The notes under the pieces were generated by a model. It was not told where the DNA came from, searched no databases, and saw only the letters and a program-made list of their open reading frames with translations. A program made the position numbers and the translations under genes. A DNA stretch of 64,000 bases from Piper betle (taxonomy: Eukaryota; Streptophyta; Magnoliopsida; Piperales; Piperaceae), in assembly GCA_033002965.1 (NCBI GenBank), contig JAURVB010008329.1:1-64000 (forward strand). Direction: 5' to 3'. Shown piece after piece: positions 50,600-63,589 of the stretch; the first letter of the stretch is position 1, and every line of letters begins with the position of its first letter.

Positions 50600-53399
50600 T
50601 GTAAAACCCGTGACTCAAGTCACAGTTTTACATTAGCAAACTAATTGGTTCAACCGTTGGTTCAAGTCGAGTCAGTTTCATTATCACGGGCTGAGTCAAG
50701 GCCAATCGTGAGTTATGAGCGATGAGAGTTAAGTGTACTTAAGTATATGATGATAACGTCAGAAAGATGGTAAGAAATGAGTTATCAGTGCATATGAAAG
50801 TATGCTGATATATTTTTTTATATATTTGATCGTAGAAATATTTTTAGGTCGAATAATGCATCAGGACTCATTATAGAGCAGTTTAGGTGGGCTATTAGTT
50901 ATAGCACATGTCATTGTAATGTTGTTGTGAGTATTATATTTTATGAGATTTTCCCCTATTTTTGAATTTTTTTATTTATTTCGAGTTAGTTATTATTTTT
51001 GACTCGAGTCAGAGTTAAATCAAGTTTTATTTATGATGTCGCCACCAAACTATTTCTTTTCCCCTTCGACATTTTCTTCCCCAAACCCTCGACGCCGCCC
51101 CCTGTGCTCGTCGTTGAACGATGCTGTCGAGCCCCGCTGTGCCGCCCCGAGCACCCCCGACCTTAGCCCAGCCTCCACGTTGTGAGGAAGCCAAGCCTTC
51201 ATGCTGCGCTCCCGTCGCCGATCCAACTGTCGCCGCCAACCAATCTCCAACCCTCCCACGACCTTCTTCTACCGAAGCAGAGCCCAATGCTACCCATCTC
51301 AACCGGATCTCATCACCCTACCACAGATTGCCCCTATTTTGCCTTTTTGGTGAGCCGCCACCTCCGCTAACCACGTCGACATCATAGACGTGTTGGGCTC
51401 GCCGAGCAGGTGCCAACGGTACCCCATACCACCACCATCTTGCAGGTAGCCGCCACCGACAACAGTCATCTGAAAACAGCCAGAAGGTAGCTGAAAAACC
51501 ATCGAAAACTGCTAGAAAATTATCAAAAATCAAACTTGCTCGATTTCACCAGATCTTCCACTGAGCTCATCTAGACGAACCTGATCTAACTTCAGACGCT
51601 GTCGAGCGCTGAATTCAAACTTCGAGACACGCGACAAAACCCTAGCCATCACCGATTACCAACAACACGAGGTATAATTTCCTCTGATTTAATTATTTAA
51701 AATTGATGATTATTAGCACAACATGCTAGGTTGATGAATTGTTGTGTTAGATATTTTTATTGTAAATAAAAATATAAATTTTACTTGATTGAATTGTATT
51801 CAAATGGATGCTAAGGAACTAATTAGGTAAACTAAGTAATTATCGTAATTTAACGCAACGTAGCGTAGGAAAACTCATGTGATTGATGTATTATATGGTG
51901 TGTGTATGCTATAAGATGTTTGATGTATCATTCAGTTAGTGGGCGTTAGCATTTAGTTTGATGTGTAGGTATCGAGTAGGAGCTTACTGTGTAGGTGCAC
52001 AGACACGATTGAAGCTTCTACCAGGTCTGTTTAGGACTCGATCCTGATTTATTGTCTCATTCTATCGTGATTTGTTTTAATAGGTAAGTAGACGTATCGA
52101 GTGGTGGATTTATTGTATCCCACTCCAAATGGGCTATTTAGCCGATTGTATTTCCGGATTAATAACCCTTGAGGATAAGCTCCCTTGAGTTTGTTTTCAA
52201 AACTTAGATCCAGCTCACGATGCCTTCGGTCCTATTATATTAAAATCCCTATCCAAGCCTATGTATATAGTTTTTCGCATTTTCAGTGAGATGTATGATG
52301 AGGGAAATCAATGGCCACGTCTTGAGATAATGTGTGTGTTTGTCAAAGCGGGCTCTGGAACTAGTGAGTGTCCACTCCATTCCTGAGGGATCTTGATAAC
52401 TCCACCTTTGAGTTCCTCAAACCCGAAAAATGTGGAGGTTTAAGGGTACTGCTGTGCAGCGCATATCTTAAACTTTTGGCTAAAAGGGTATTGAAAGCGT
52501 ATGCCTGATAGTACTCGGTCTTTGTACTTAGGGTCAAGAGTAATATGGAAGATGTAGAGGGCTGAGAGGAAAGAGAATGATTTTTCCTGCGTAAAGGGAT
52601 AGTTTAAATGGCTAAGGAAAGAGAATAATATGGAAAGGGGATACTGCCGCCCAAAATCGACGGCTCTCATTATTGCCCTTATGAGAGTTCTTGAGGAAGT
52701 GTATGAGGTTTTTATTCAACAGGAGGGTTAGCTTTTCTGTGTCAGTTTGTTATTAGTTATTTCTGAACCGATAACACTCGTTACTGATGTCTTCTTATTA
52801 TATATATAGGTGAGAATCTCAAAGAATGAGCATTCTCGGGACTACGAAGGAGCAGCAATGAAATTGCGCATACATGTACCTGCCGACTTTAATTGGTGAT
52901 GTATTGAATTGTGTGGATAATGAATTTGAATGATATTCTATAGACTGCTAAAGATATTTTGTATGTGAATACAAATGGAAAGTGGAAAATGAACAGGGTG
53001 AGCTACGGAGCGAAGATAACTAGAATGTGGAAATCATGTTGTGTTTAGACGGTGTTTTCAATTTTTATTATTATAAATATATACCATTTATTTTTGATAG
53101 GGTGGCCTCTATTGCACTTTTAGGGGAGACTCTGTCTGTTTTATTTTCAAAATAAATATTTCCTTTGAACTTTTTGTTTGTTTGGTTTGTTTGTTTACTT
53201 GTTTGCATATCATGGCATGCTATGTAGGACAACGTTAGAACTCAAGTATCTTATCCAAGCTTTGCATGTGACATCACCATCTTGAAACGCTGAGGGTAGA
53301 TCAGGGTTAGCTTAACCGAATCTACTAGATTAGCGAATGGTTCGGTTACCGGTAATATTTTTGGGTCGGTTCAAAAGTGAACCAAAACGGGGTGTTACA
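50600..53399 (-). mobile_element. Possible long solo LTR (TGTAACACCCC type)
   Basis: Read on the minus strand this segment starts TGTAACACCCCGTTTTGG at 53399 and ends GTCACGGGTTTTACA at 50600. The TGTAACACCC beginning is common to long LTRs of plant chromoviruses. The left 800 bases include a GC-rich patch (51050-51660). No protein domain is seen and the immediate flanks show no 5 bp duplication, so the borders are uncertain. Part of it (about 52480-52790) resembles 60680-61000. Confidence 0.35.
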
Positions 53400-56300
53400 C
53401 CCTAATATCGAAAATAGACCCAAACCAATAGTTTCCTTTGCGGAAGCTTGCAGTTGTTGAAAAATTGCTCGAAAGACCGTCTTTGGAGCAGTGTGATAGT
53501 AGTAAGTGGCTAACTTCTTGGCTCCGTCTGGCTGATTACAACTATCGTAGGACAAGCCACCGACTCCAATCAATCACCATTGTCTCCTGGTACAATCCTA
53601 GATCAAATACCAATGCTGAAAAGCACTAACGTCGCTTGAACACGGTGATAAAGCCCTAGTCAAGATCATTTTAGCCTAAACTTTTCGGCACCACCATCAC
53701 CAGTCGTGCCTCCACTGATCACCAGACCACTACATAACCACTCATTGATCTGAGATCTACCAATCTGGGCGGTCACTCGCTACCATTGTCGGAGCTCCTA
53801 AAGTAGTTGTTGCATGATTGGAGAAGAAGGGTCCATTGGGCCCGTTTACAGTCGTCAATGTCCACAAGGCTATCTAGATCCGCGACCAGCTCCACTGACC
53901 CATGGTTGACTACAATCGTGACCAGACCCCGGACCCACTACCGTGTCCGTATGCTCGTCTGCGACCAAATTTGAGCTGGCGCATCATGTGCTACCTACAG
54001 CTAGGTGCACCCAAAAATATCCAAAAGCCTGCACACACCACTTAGTTTGGTTTAACATTTATCCGGCTTTGAATGCAATCAATTATCATTCCAAAAATAA
54101 TTTGAAGACAGTCCCGACTTTGAATTGAGACTAAACTTGTTACCCTATCATTTTTTAACGTTTTAAATATAATATTGAGATTATTTTAAAGATTTAAAAA
54201 TAAGAAATATATGGACAAAGGTATTTGAGTTGAAGATCTCAATGCAATAAAATTTACTATTTTGTGTAAAGTATAAAATCAAAAGAAAAATAGTAAATTC
54301 ATAATCATCAACTCACCTTGGACTTATTTAGAGATTCAAATTAAATCTAAAATAACTACGTAAAAATTTGAGTGTTTATTTATTATTCACAATATTATTT
54401 ATTTATTTATTTAATTCAAATAATTTCTTTGTGCGGCATGGGTAGTGCCTCTAGTCCTATCATATCATGTCACTTAAACCAAAGACTAATTGCTGGGGCA
54501 GAGATCTTGCACCCAAATACTTATGATTGTCAATTACTATAAATACTTACAAAATTATCTTACTTGTCCGCCTTGATAAACTGAACAAATTAACCAATTA
54601 AAATTGGCTTCGGTCATTATGTATTGGATTAGGCAAAAAGCATCCGTCACAGTCTGACGTAATAAAATATCAGATCAAAACTCCCAACAACTTGTAAAGA
54701 TGGAGACTTTTAATTAGAATGAGCAGCACGTCCTATCACAATTTTTTAATATCGACGTTGATTAGCGTCAGCAACATAACAACAGGCAAATCTAGCTAGA
54801 TATCATCTATCGTATGACTACATTTTATTGCGAACCATGACAGTAAGAAACAAAGGAATTTTAAAAGTTGAACCTCTGTATCAGATAGAGACAAGTAAAT
54901 GATTTCAGCTTTTATACTTGTTGATATAAGAAAAATTCGAGGGAAAAAAAGGAGTGAACGTTTTATATAAATTTGGAATTATTCTTACACGAGACGAGGT
55001 GATGTTTTTACAGCACATAAAGATAAAAAAATACATCAATTTTGAAAATAAAAATATAAACTCCGCGAAGTGCTGCCTCTTTGTTCAAAACAAATCCCAC
55101 AATAAACATCTGCCTTGCCGTCGAAAAGAATTGGACAAAGAACGGCCTGAGATACCAGACGTAATTGCAGCAATAGATTTTATCTTCAGTTGCACAAATG
55201 TACACAGCATGATGATAACATTTTATAATGTTGGCGTTTCAAAGCATCCGAGTATAGAAATCTGATTCATACCAAAGATGCAATTTCATTAATTTGCTTT
55301 CGTACTCCATCAAAGCTTCTCAGAAACACCAGTCAGAAGCTGCCTGCACTTACGTTTACAGTAAAACCAGAAAGTTTCAGATTTGAAGAAGAGACAACAC
55401 TTCTGCCATTAAAAGGCACCTGCCTTTTAGAAGAGCTTATCGCCTACTGCACTCTAGCAATCACAAAGAGTATGAACTGCAAAGACAATAATTGACAGCA
55501 GATTTCCCTTTGTATGAAGGCTCAACAAGACCGTAACCAAAAATCAAAGATGGGGGCAAAAACGTGTATCTGCTGCAAAGGGGAAGAAAGCCAAAGAAGA
55601 ATCCCTGCAGCTCAACTTTTCTAAACGACATATGCATTAGGCGACCAGATCCTGCAAAGCCAATTCAATGGCTCAGACTCAAATACAATCACCAAAAGAG
55701 GCATGCCAATATTACCAAACATCAAAAAGCAGACGTAAATATTAAAGAACTAAGAGCTAAATTAACTCAAAATGAAGTTGACAATGGAGATATCTTCCGT
55801 ACAGCAAAAAGAAGCTTAGTCAGTGAACAACATGGTCGTGTTCTTCAAGGATCGATACAAGAAGAATTAGAGATTGACCAATATAATCCACACCAGCTAC
55901 TGAAAATATGAACCTTCTGTCGCGAAAAGGAGGCTAAACTTTGCAAGGTTGATTGTTTGAAAAATAATTAATCTGTAGAACCTGAAAAACTTTAAACTGG
56001 GTTCAATGCAAAAGTTATTCCTTCCACACAATACTGGCAGCCTTCATGCGAGAGCATCTCTCGCAAAAAAGTTCCCCAGATATGACAAAACTTTAATTTC
56101 TACTTGCTAGTGTTGCAAGGGGGACAGTAAACAACAGTCACGCTGTTAACAAATAGAAAACCCAGAAGTAAACACAAGCTCATTTAGGCTTTTACTCTTA
56201 AGCATCAAAACAACATAAAAGTGATGAAGGGAATGAGAGGGAATGATGAAGAGACAAATGACATTTTTTTTCCATTCTGAAAACACACCACAATTATAGC

Positions 56301-56510
56301 TAAAAATTGTGGAAGCAATACATATTGATCTAATACAACATACAAATGTTCACAATATTTCACTTGTTTCTACCTTTTAGAAATGGAAAAACCAAGAAAT
56401 ATCTTTGACTTGTGGTATTACACACAGATGTAGCAACCAGCTTCAATGGATGGATCCTTGTTTATACAAAGTTATGGATTTGATGACAACATAAAAGCTG
56501 TTTTTCTTAG
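53400..56510. other. Intergenic region without a supported gene
   Basis: A GC-richer patch (53640-53990) is followed by AT-rich sequence, then the 3' flank of the GTPase gene. An open stretch at 55564-55911 (115 residues, plus strand) has no motif I know; it may be 3' UTR or chance. Confidence 0.45.
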
Positions 56511-58487
56511 TTAAATAGGTGCAGCATCTAAAGTATAATGGCCAAGTCTGCCTGTTCGATAAAGATCCAGGATTTTTTTGGCAACACTTCTTTTCCCATC
56601 TTCAGTTAAATCTTCTGATATCCTGAAGGCCTCATGCAGGGCACTAAACTGAGTTTTAATCAGTTCAATCATGTTACACTCATGCTCCAAATTTCTGTCG
56701 AAAGAAGACACAGATTTGAAAAGATTATGACGCACATCCCTCACTATGAAGTCCTGAAAATAACATCAATAATAATCTTTAAATTGGGAAAGATCAGAAT
56801 CCAAGAGAGAAAGAAGAAACAGAAGAAAAAACTGCAAAGATCAGATATAAAAGGGGGAAAAAAGCAAAACAAAGAGAGAGAATGAACCACATTCAAATAT
56901 CTGGTCAACAATCTTAAGTAGCGGATGGAAACAAGAATCCTGCTCACCTGAGTGTGATCTGTAGCATATTGTTTTTTTCTTGGTTGAATATTAACGTTTT
57001 TATCTGCCTCTTCCTTGTTGATTAAAATTTCCCATTCCTTGTAGTTCTCAGCTGTATTCACAATGGTCAGCAAGTATTCAGCTAGCTCTACTTTTCCGAT
57101 AATGTCATCCTTGATAGCACCTGTCATGAGAAATGAATTCTTTTGTAGAATAACTGAAAAAAATAATGACCATGATACTTATATTCTTTGAAAACGCATG
57201 CAGATGTCAGAGTGAAGGGAACAAAAACAAAGAAAAACTTAAAATCTAGAAGATACCTGTCAAAACTAGCTTGGAGACCACTTGATCATCAAGAATTTTA
57301 GGAAGAAGAATGCCAGGCGTATCTAAAACATATATATTAGGGTGGCTTGCAATCTAACATGGAGGAAACAATACTAAACAATTACTTCAGCTTTGAAGAA
57401 ATCAGAGCATTCTAATCAGAATCCAAGTTCCAAACCTTATAGCTGTTAATATCCTTTGTCTCTCCAGGCGAAGGGCTCACAACAGCATGCTTTAGCTTTC
57501 CCTTCTCTTGAGAAAATCAAAAGCATTCACAAGAAGAAAGATAAATAATGTCCTTTCATAACACAAAATCAACCAAACGAGGCGGTTGTCAATAAAATGA
57601 TTAAAAAAATGCAACCTGCAGCACTGATACGTCCAATTTGATGCAGAGAGTTTGCCATTGCGGACTTGCCCACATTGGGAACTCCAACCAGCATCACTGT
57701 CGCAGTATAATCAGCATCACACACCTTCAAGTCACGAACTCGAGCTCGCAGAAATTTCATAAACTAATTAAAAATAAAAATAAAAATAAATTAATCAAAC
57801 AGCTGAAACAAAGAGCCCGAAGAAGCTCAATCCACCATGTTCCACATAAATTCAGCATTTAAAAAAACTACAACCAACCTCCTTGATGTTGTCCTTGTTG
57901 TGAGAATTCACTTCATAACAAGGGAAATTCAATTCCTCAAAGCACTTCACCCACTTCTGCCAGCGAGAAACCATCAATCACATAGTAAAAAAGGACAAGG
58001 AAAGCTTTTTATGTCAAAAATCTGTAACATGCACATTCATAGCATTAATTACTCTTGTAAAAAATATGTAAAATGATGCACTCCAGCAGCATTCATCCTT
58101 TATATATACCTTAGTTTCAAAAGGGTCGGCAAGATCAGCTTTATTCAAAACCACCACCCGCCTAAAAGAGGAAACACCGCTATCATCCAAACATTTGCAC
58201 GCAGACGAAATGGGGATCTACCAACAACCAACCAACCGGAATAAATCATCAAACAACAACAAAGATTGCATTTTTTAATTTTTTGTAGCAGAAGCATTCG
58301 ATCGAACAGGTAGAGTGCATACCCGGGCGTCCCTGACTTCGAGAGTGAGATCGACCAGAGGGACGCGCTCAAGAACAGCACGGGTGGCGGCGGCCATGTG
58401 ATGCCCGTACCATCCCAAACCCTTCCCCTCCGCCGCCGCCCGGACGGCGCCGCCGATGCGGCCGGCGAACTCCGCCGTGACGTTCAT
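56511..58487 (-). CDS. Mitochondrial-type circularly permuted GTPase (MTG1 / DAR GTPase)
   Basis: This YlqF/MTG1-family GTPase takes part in assembly of the organellar large ribosomal subunit. Eight exons: 58487-58323, 58217-58110, 57956-57879, 57763-57616, 57506-57436, 57353-57257, 57120-56948, 56753-56511. All have GT-AG borders and matching phases, giving about 360 residues without any break. The permuted order is visible: DAR motif EVRDARIPISSA at the exon 1/2 junction, G4 as VVVLNKADLADP, then G1 as VGVPNVGKSAMANSL, then G3 as VLDTPGILLP. The C-terminal RNA-binding-like half runs from GAIKDDIIGKVELAEYLL to YRTGRLGHYTLDAAPI. An organellar address is inferred from the family (Arabidopsis DAR GTPase 2); the amino end begins MNVTAEFAGRIGGAVRAAAE. 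It is the one undamaged multi-exon gene here. Confidence 0.95.
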
Positions 58488-60121
58488 GGGCCCCGAGCAG
58501 CGTATCCGGTGGGCTTTGGGCCTTATGGGCTTGGTAGGATATATGTCTTGTCGAAAGGCCCAACTTGTTCGCGGCTCCGTAGAGCAGTTCGATCAACGGA
58601 TAAAAGCCCGATTCGTAGTTTAACTCGGACTTAATTAAACGTGTTTATTGATATCTTACGATACAAATTAAATTTTAGGCATTTACTGAATTTCTTTTTC
58701 AAACACCTAAATGTAATTACTTAAGCAAAATATCGTGTTTGAGAGTTAAAAGAAATTCATTTGTGCTTGGTACTTGATAATTATCAGGTATATATTGAAC
58801 GCATGAAGTTTATTAGCTTAATCAATTAGGCTCGAGGCACAATGAAAGATAAAAATAAAAAGTGCTTGGATAATAATTTCATCTAAATTTATAAATCATT
58901 TTTGTTGATTGTGTCTTCGGATGTTGGACCACCTTAATTTATTAGTTTGGTACTCTACCTACCTATTGCAGTTAAAATTTGTTGGGCATATTTATTTTTG
59001 TCATAACTAATATTTATTATTGTCATAACAAAGGCTTGGGGTAGGAGAAATGTTTGCATCAATGATAACTCACCCAATTACTAACTGCACTATATTGGTC
59101 AGGACCACTTCACATATGTAACACATTTTCCATCTACCTAGTCCATTAAGATGATCTGCATGCAATTCATAAACTTGTTTTTTATAAGTCAATGAAAAAC
59201 ATAAGCATAACTTTATTCAACAATAAGTAAGAATAAATATTATCACCATGGTATACACGAACCACCCAAAATAAAAACTATATGATCATGCTATAACATG
59301 TCTCTGAGAAAAAAATTTTGTCAAATATTTATTTTTCTTTAGGGTATATATATGAGCTACAATCTTGTCTACATCATAGATGTAAATTAATTAGAGAGTA
59401 TGCTTTGATGATTCCTCGTGAACTTTGACAATATCCATGCAAAGTGAATTAATGCGCACTCTTAATTTGTCATAACACAAATGACAAAACGAGTGGGGCA
59501 TGCACGGATGGCTAACATATAATTGTGTAATAGTAGGAATCGAATTTTGGTTGACAGCTTATGAAAAAATAGACAAGATTGATGTGTAATTCTATAGGTT
59601 TTTATAGTAACACTAAATTTAAGACAATACAGTAAGACCGAACATTAGAATCGCTAAATTAATCTAGCTTCCATAACCTAATCCCGAACATTATAAATAC
59701 TAAAATATTTGTAACTATAAACATATCACATAATTTTTTTCTAGATAAATTTTTTATATTATATGAAGCGGTGACATAGTTAATATAATATATATCTAAG
59801 TTTTCCATACTTCTTTAATTTAGAGACACTTAAAATTCAGTTGAAAAGATAATTCCACGAATGTAAATACTGTAGTTATATCATGCTCGAAATGATTTGA
59901 AGTGGGTAAAGCTCGTACCATAAGAAGGATATATAAATGCTCGGATATCTCTAACATTAATAGGGTCATTGAATTTAGACTAAGATAGTTCGAAGTACGT
60001 TGGGGAAGTACAGGTATAGTTTGAGCTGATCCAATCATTCCTCGAAATTTGGAGAAAAAAATTTGTATAAGTCCTATAATTTGGTTTGTTTATGTATAAG
60101 ATAATTAGTATTTGAAGCTGA

Positions 60122-60172
<51 letters not shown>

Positions 60173-61491
60173 ATATGTAAAATCAATGAAGATGAAAATA
60201 AAGATGTAAATATAAGCTTTTAAGGCACAGGTTTGCAACTAGTTTTTACTTTTTACCAATAAAAAAATTGTTTGTTTTCTTTAATTTGTTGTTGGGTTGA
60301 GGTAGAGGCGGAGGCGGATTCATATATTTGAACAGAACTAGGCCAAATTCAAAAATATTATCTTGAGCTTATCACGTTTTATTATTAAAAGCAAATACTT
60401 TTTGAACTTAGCTTCACCTCACTCTACTTTCAGGTCTACTTATATAATTCCCTTTCCAACCCTCTATACAATTTTTATCAAATTTGAGTAAATAGAGAGT
60501 TAATGAATTTGACCTTGCATATACTATGAGCAGACGCATACGCCGGGCGTAACAAGCTCTGGATTAGTGAGAGGGCTATTCCATTCTCAAGAGATCTTAA
60601 CATCTCTATATCATGAATTTCCTCACACCTGGAGAGGTGTGGTGTAGACATGTATTGTTTTGTATTACGCATGCTTAGACTTGTGGTATCAAAGGGTATT
60701 GATGACGACTGCCTGAGAGTACTCGGCCATTGTACTCTTAGCTAGGAGTTGGAGGTTTGGAGAGGATTTAGGATATGTATTTTTTTTTCGAGAGTGGGAC
60801 CGATTATTACCAAGAGAGGCATTTGCCAAGAGTGGCACAACACCAGTTCAGTTCACGACGCTATCGAGTCTGCAGCTTGATGGCTCTTCAATAGATGCCC
60901 TTTAAGTGTTTCCATATATATTATACACTACTTTCTTTCCTTGTGGAAATCAGTTTCCACTTGTGAGTTTGTATTGGTTATTTTTTGGACCAGCGACATC
61001 CGAACCAGCTTTCCCGAGAAGGGGCTGTCCTAGGCCCTAACGCTAGCGATGGGCCAGAGGGGAAACTTGACAACGACAGAATGACAGTTAGGTTGACTGC
61101 GACGAGCACATCGGCAGTGACAACAATGCAAACAATGGACGAAGGTGGCGAGAATCTAGCCGGGAAGTGGCTCCCCATACAACAATTGAAGGCTCGAGCA
61201 GGTCTCGGCAATCGGTGGCAAGGTAGGGCCAGCCAATGGTCGTGATCGGTACACGGTGATGCGATGAAGGTGACGATGAGGTTAGTGGCGGCAATGACAA
61301 CCGTGGCCGGCCAGAATTCGGCCCAAAAGCCAACCGCTTCCAACGGTGACAAGATGGTCAACAACCAATCGGGGTTGAAGAGGGTGCCTTCATGTAGAGT
61401 CTACGACGACGGTGATGATGGCGGTGACGGCTAGGGCAATTGGGTCTTCAGTTGGCTAGAATTGGCTAGATAAGGCGACGACCAGAATGAT
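58488..61491. other. Intergenic AT-rich region with microsatellite and repeat fragments
   Basis: The left end is the upstream region of the GTPase gene. A (TA)n run lies at 60126-60170. From about 60590 to 61000 there is a diverged copy of part of the 52.4-52.8 kb repeat. A GC-richer patch (61000-61490) has no recognisable gene. Confidence 0.5.
60126..60170. repeat. (TA)n microsatellite
   Basis: About 22 uninterrupted TA units. Confidence 0.95.
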
Positions 61492-62323
61492 GGTTAACCA
61501 AGTTAAAGATCTTTAGTTTATTCTCACTTATAAACAAGATCTTACCCCAGTTGGTATTAGATGTGAGACTAAGTTGAAAGATCTCACAATCCACCCACCT
61601 TAGAAAATTTCGTCCCTAAAATTATTACACTTGCCTATTAGCCCCAGCCCACAAACTTTTTGGCCTGTGACCGGCAACCTAGCCAACGTCCCTAGTCCAG
61701 CCCACCATCTAATACGAAACCATGAAACTTTGATACAATTTGTAACGACCCGACTCAAAGTGAAATGTAATGGGCTAAATTATCTCTTCAAAAGTGATAA
61801 ACTAAGTTGAAGATATTTGGTTCATTCCCACTAATAAACAGAATTTTACTCCAGTAAGTATTAGATGTAGGACTAAGTTGAGGGATCTTACAATCATAAG
61901 TTATCCCTTTATAAGTTATTTAACTAAGTTAAAGATTTATAATTTATTTTCACTTATAAAGTGGATCTTACCCCAGTAAGTATTAAATGTACGATTAAGT
62001 TGAAAGATCTTACAATCTACCCACCTTATGAAATTTCATCCCCAAAATTCTTACACTTGGCCCGTTGTTACCCCCCACTCACAACCTTCTTTGGCTAGTG
62101 GCAAGTAACCTAGCCAACGTCCCTAGTCCAGCTCACCATCTAACATGAAACCAAGAAGCTTTAATATCATTTGTAATGACCCGACTCAAAGTGTAATGTA
62201 ATGGGCTAAGTCATCTCTTCAAAAGTGGTTAACTAAGTTAAAGATTTATAGTTTATTCTCACTAATAAACATAATCTCTCTCTATTAGGTATTAGATGTG
62301 AGACTAAATTAAAAGATTTCACA
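61492..62323 (-). mobile_element. Tandem pair of TRIM-like non-autonomous LTR retroelements
   Basis: The layout is truncated LTR 61492-61588, internal 61589-61740, full LTR 61741-61892, truncated LTR about 61896-62014, internal 62015-62171, full LTR 62172-62323. Both full LTRs are 152 bp and begin TGTAA(C/T)GACCCGACTC. Read on the minus strand, each LTR is followed by a tRNA-Met-type primer-binding-like site (TTGTATCAAAG in the first unit) and each internal region ends with a purine-rich AAGGTGGGTGGAT (AAGGTGGGTAGAT in the second) just before a TGTGAGAT/TGTAAGAT LTR start. No coding capacity. Size and parts fit terminal-repeat retrotransposons in miniature. Confidence 0.8.
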
Positions 62324-63589
62324 ACAACGGTTGGGGTCTACAGAGTTTGAGCTATTGTGACACGATAATAACAACGGTGGCAGAGAGGATGACGCAAGAG
62401 GTCCGGGGGTGGAAATCGACAGCAACTATGATCAGTGATTGTGGTCCAAACAGTAACTTCAGGCCTTAATTACCCGTGAATAGCATAGAATAACGATGGC
62501 GGTTCTAATAGAAAAACCATTGTTAGTATGGCCAGCTATCAATCAATAGTCACGGTGTCACCAGCGACGACCTACCAGAGACATATGGTCGACTAAAAAC
62601 TCAAGAAACACAGGTGAGGGAGGGAAAACAGGGTAAAGAAACAAATTTTTTTGTTTTTTATCTTTATGGGTAGTTTTTGTATTTTAATTAAAATTTCCAT
62701 TTTTTGATAATTTATTTTGATTTGTTTCCTTCCTCTCTTTTTCGATAAAAAACTCTTTTATATATATATATATACATATGTTTGTGGTATTATTTTTTTG
62801 TCATAATCAATCAATCAATTCACTAAAAACTACTTTGAACTTTGATATTAATACTCAAACATTGGACATGCGAATCCCTAATTTTTTATTTAATTTATAC
62901 TATATTTTAAAATAAAATTATTATAAGGTAACGTACTACATGTACGTAGATGTGTCATGCACTCTCGATATGAACTCTGAACACAACGAAAACTAATAAA
63001 CGGGAAAAAAAAGAACGAAAACTACCGAACGGGAAAAAAACAACTGAAACCTACTAAACGATAATATTATTTGTTATTTATTGTAGTCACCGACCAACCT
63101 TTTATGATGCGTTGTGGTTAGACGCTTTTGGCTAGTAGCCGCCATGAGATCCTCTTTTGTTTAATTTAATACGATCCAACCATATTTACGCTCAAGTCAA
63201 ATACACACCTTTATGGGCACGTTAATAAGTCCTCCGAGCTCCTTGCTCAAAAATCAAAATTGGCCTCAAATACATAGTTCAAACTTAATTAGTGGCTCTA
63301 CTCCGCACTCGTCTATTTAAAACAAGCACATGTTATCTTATGAAAAAGGTTGTTGCATTATAATTAACACACGCTAAGACACATGTAACGTGCGGGACAT
63401 AATAAATATTATTTTTATAATTTAAAATAAAATATATCAAAAATAAAAGTAGCCATTTGATTAGTTGGATTCTGAATCGACAAAACTAAATTAATCGAAT
63501 TAGTTGGTCATATCTCATTACTAAATTGAGCTGAATTACTTCTAAAACCAAGCCAAACCGAATTAAGTTTGGTTGATTTGATAATCCCA
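62324..63589. other. AT-rich intergenic region
   Basis: It contains a short TA run near 62759-62773 and no supported gene. Confidence 0.5.

Noticed and set aside
51121..51387. Pro-rich open frame in a GC-rich patch
   Set aside because: Low complexity, no family match, lies inside a likely LTR.
55564..55911. 115-residue plus-strand open frame
   Set aside because: No recognised domain and no promoter or splice evidence; could be chance or untranslated sequence.
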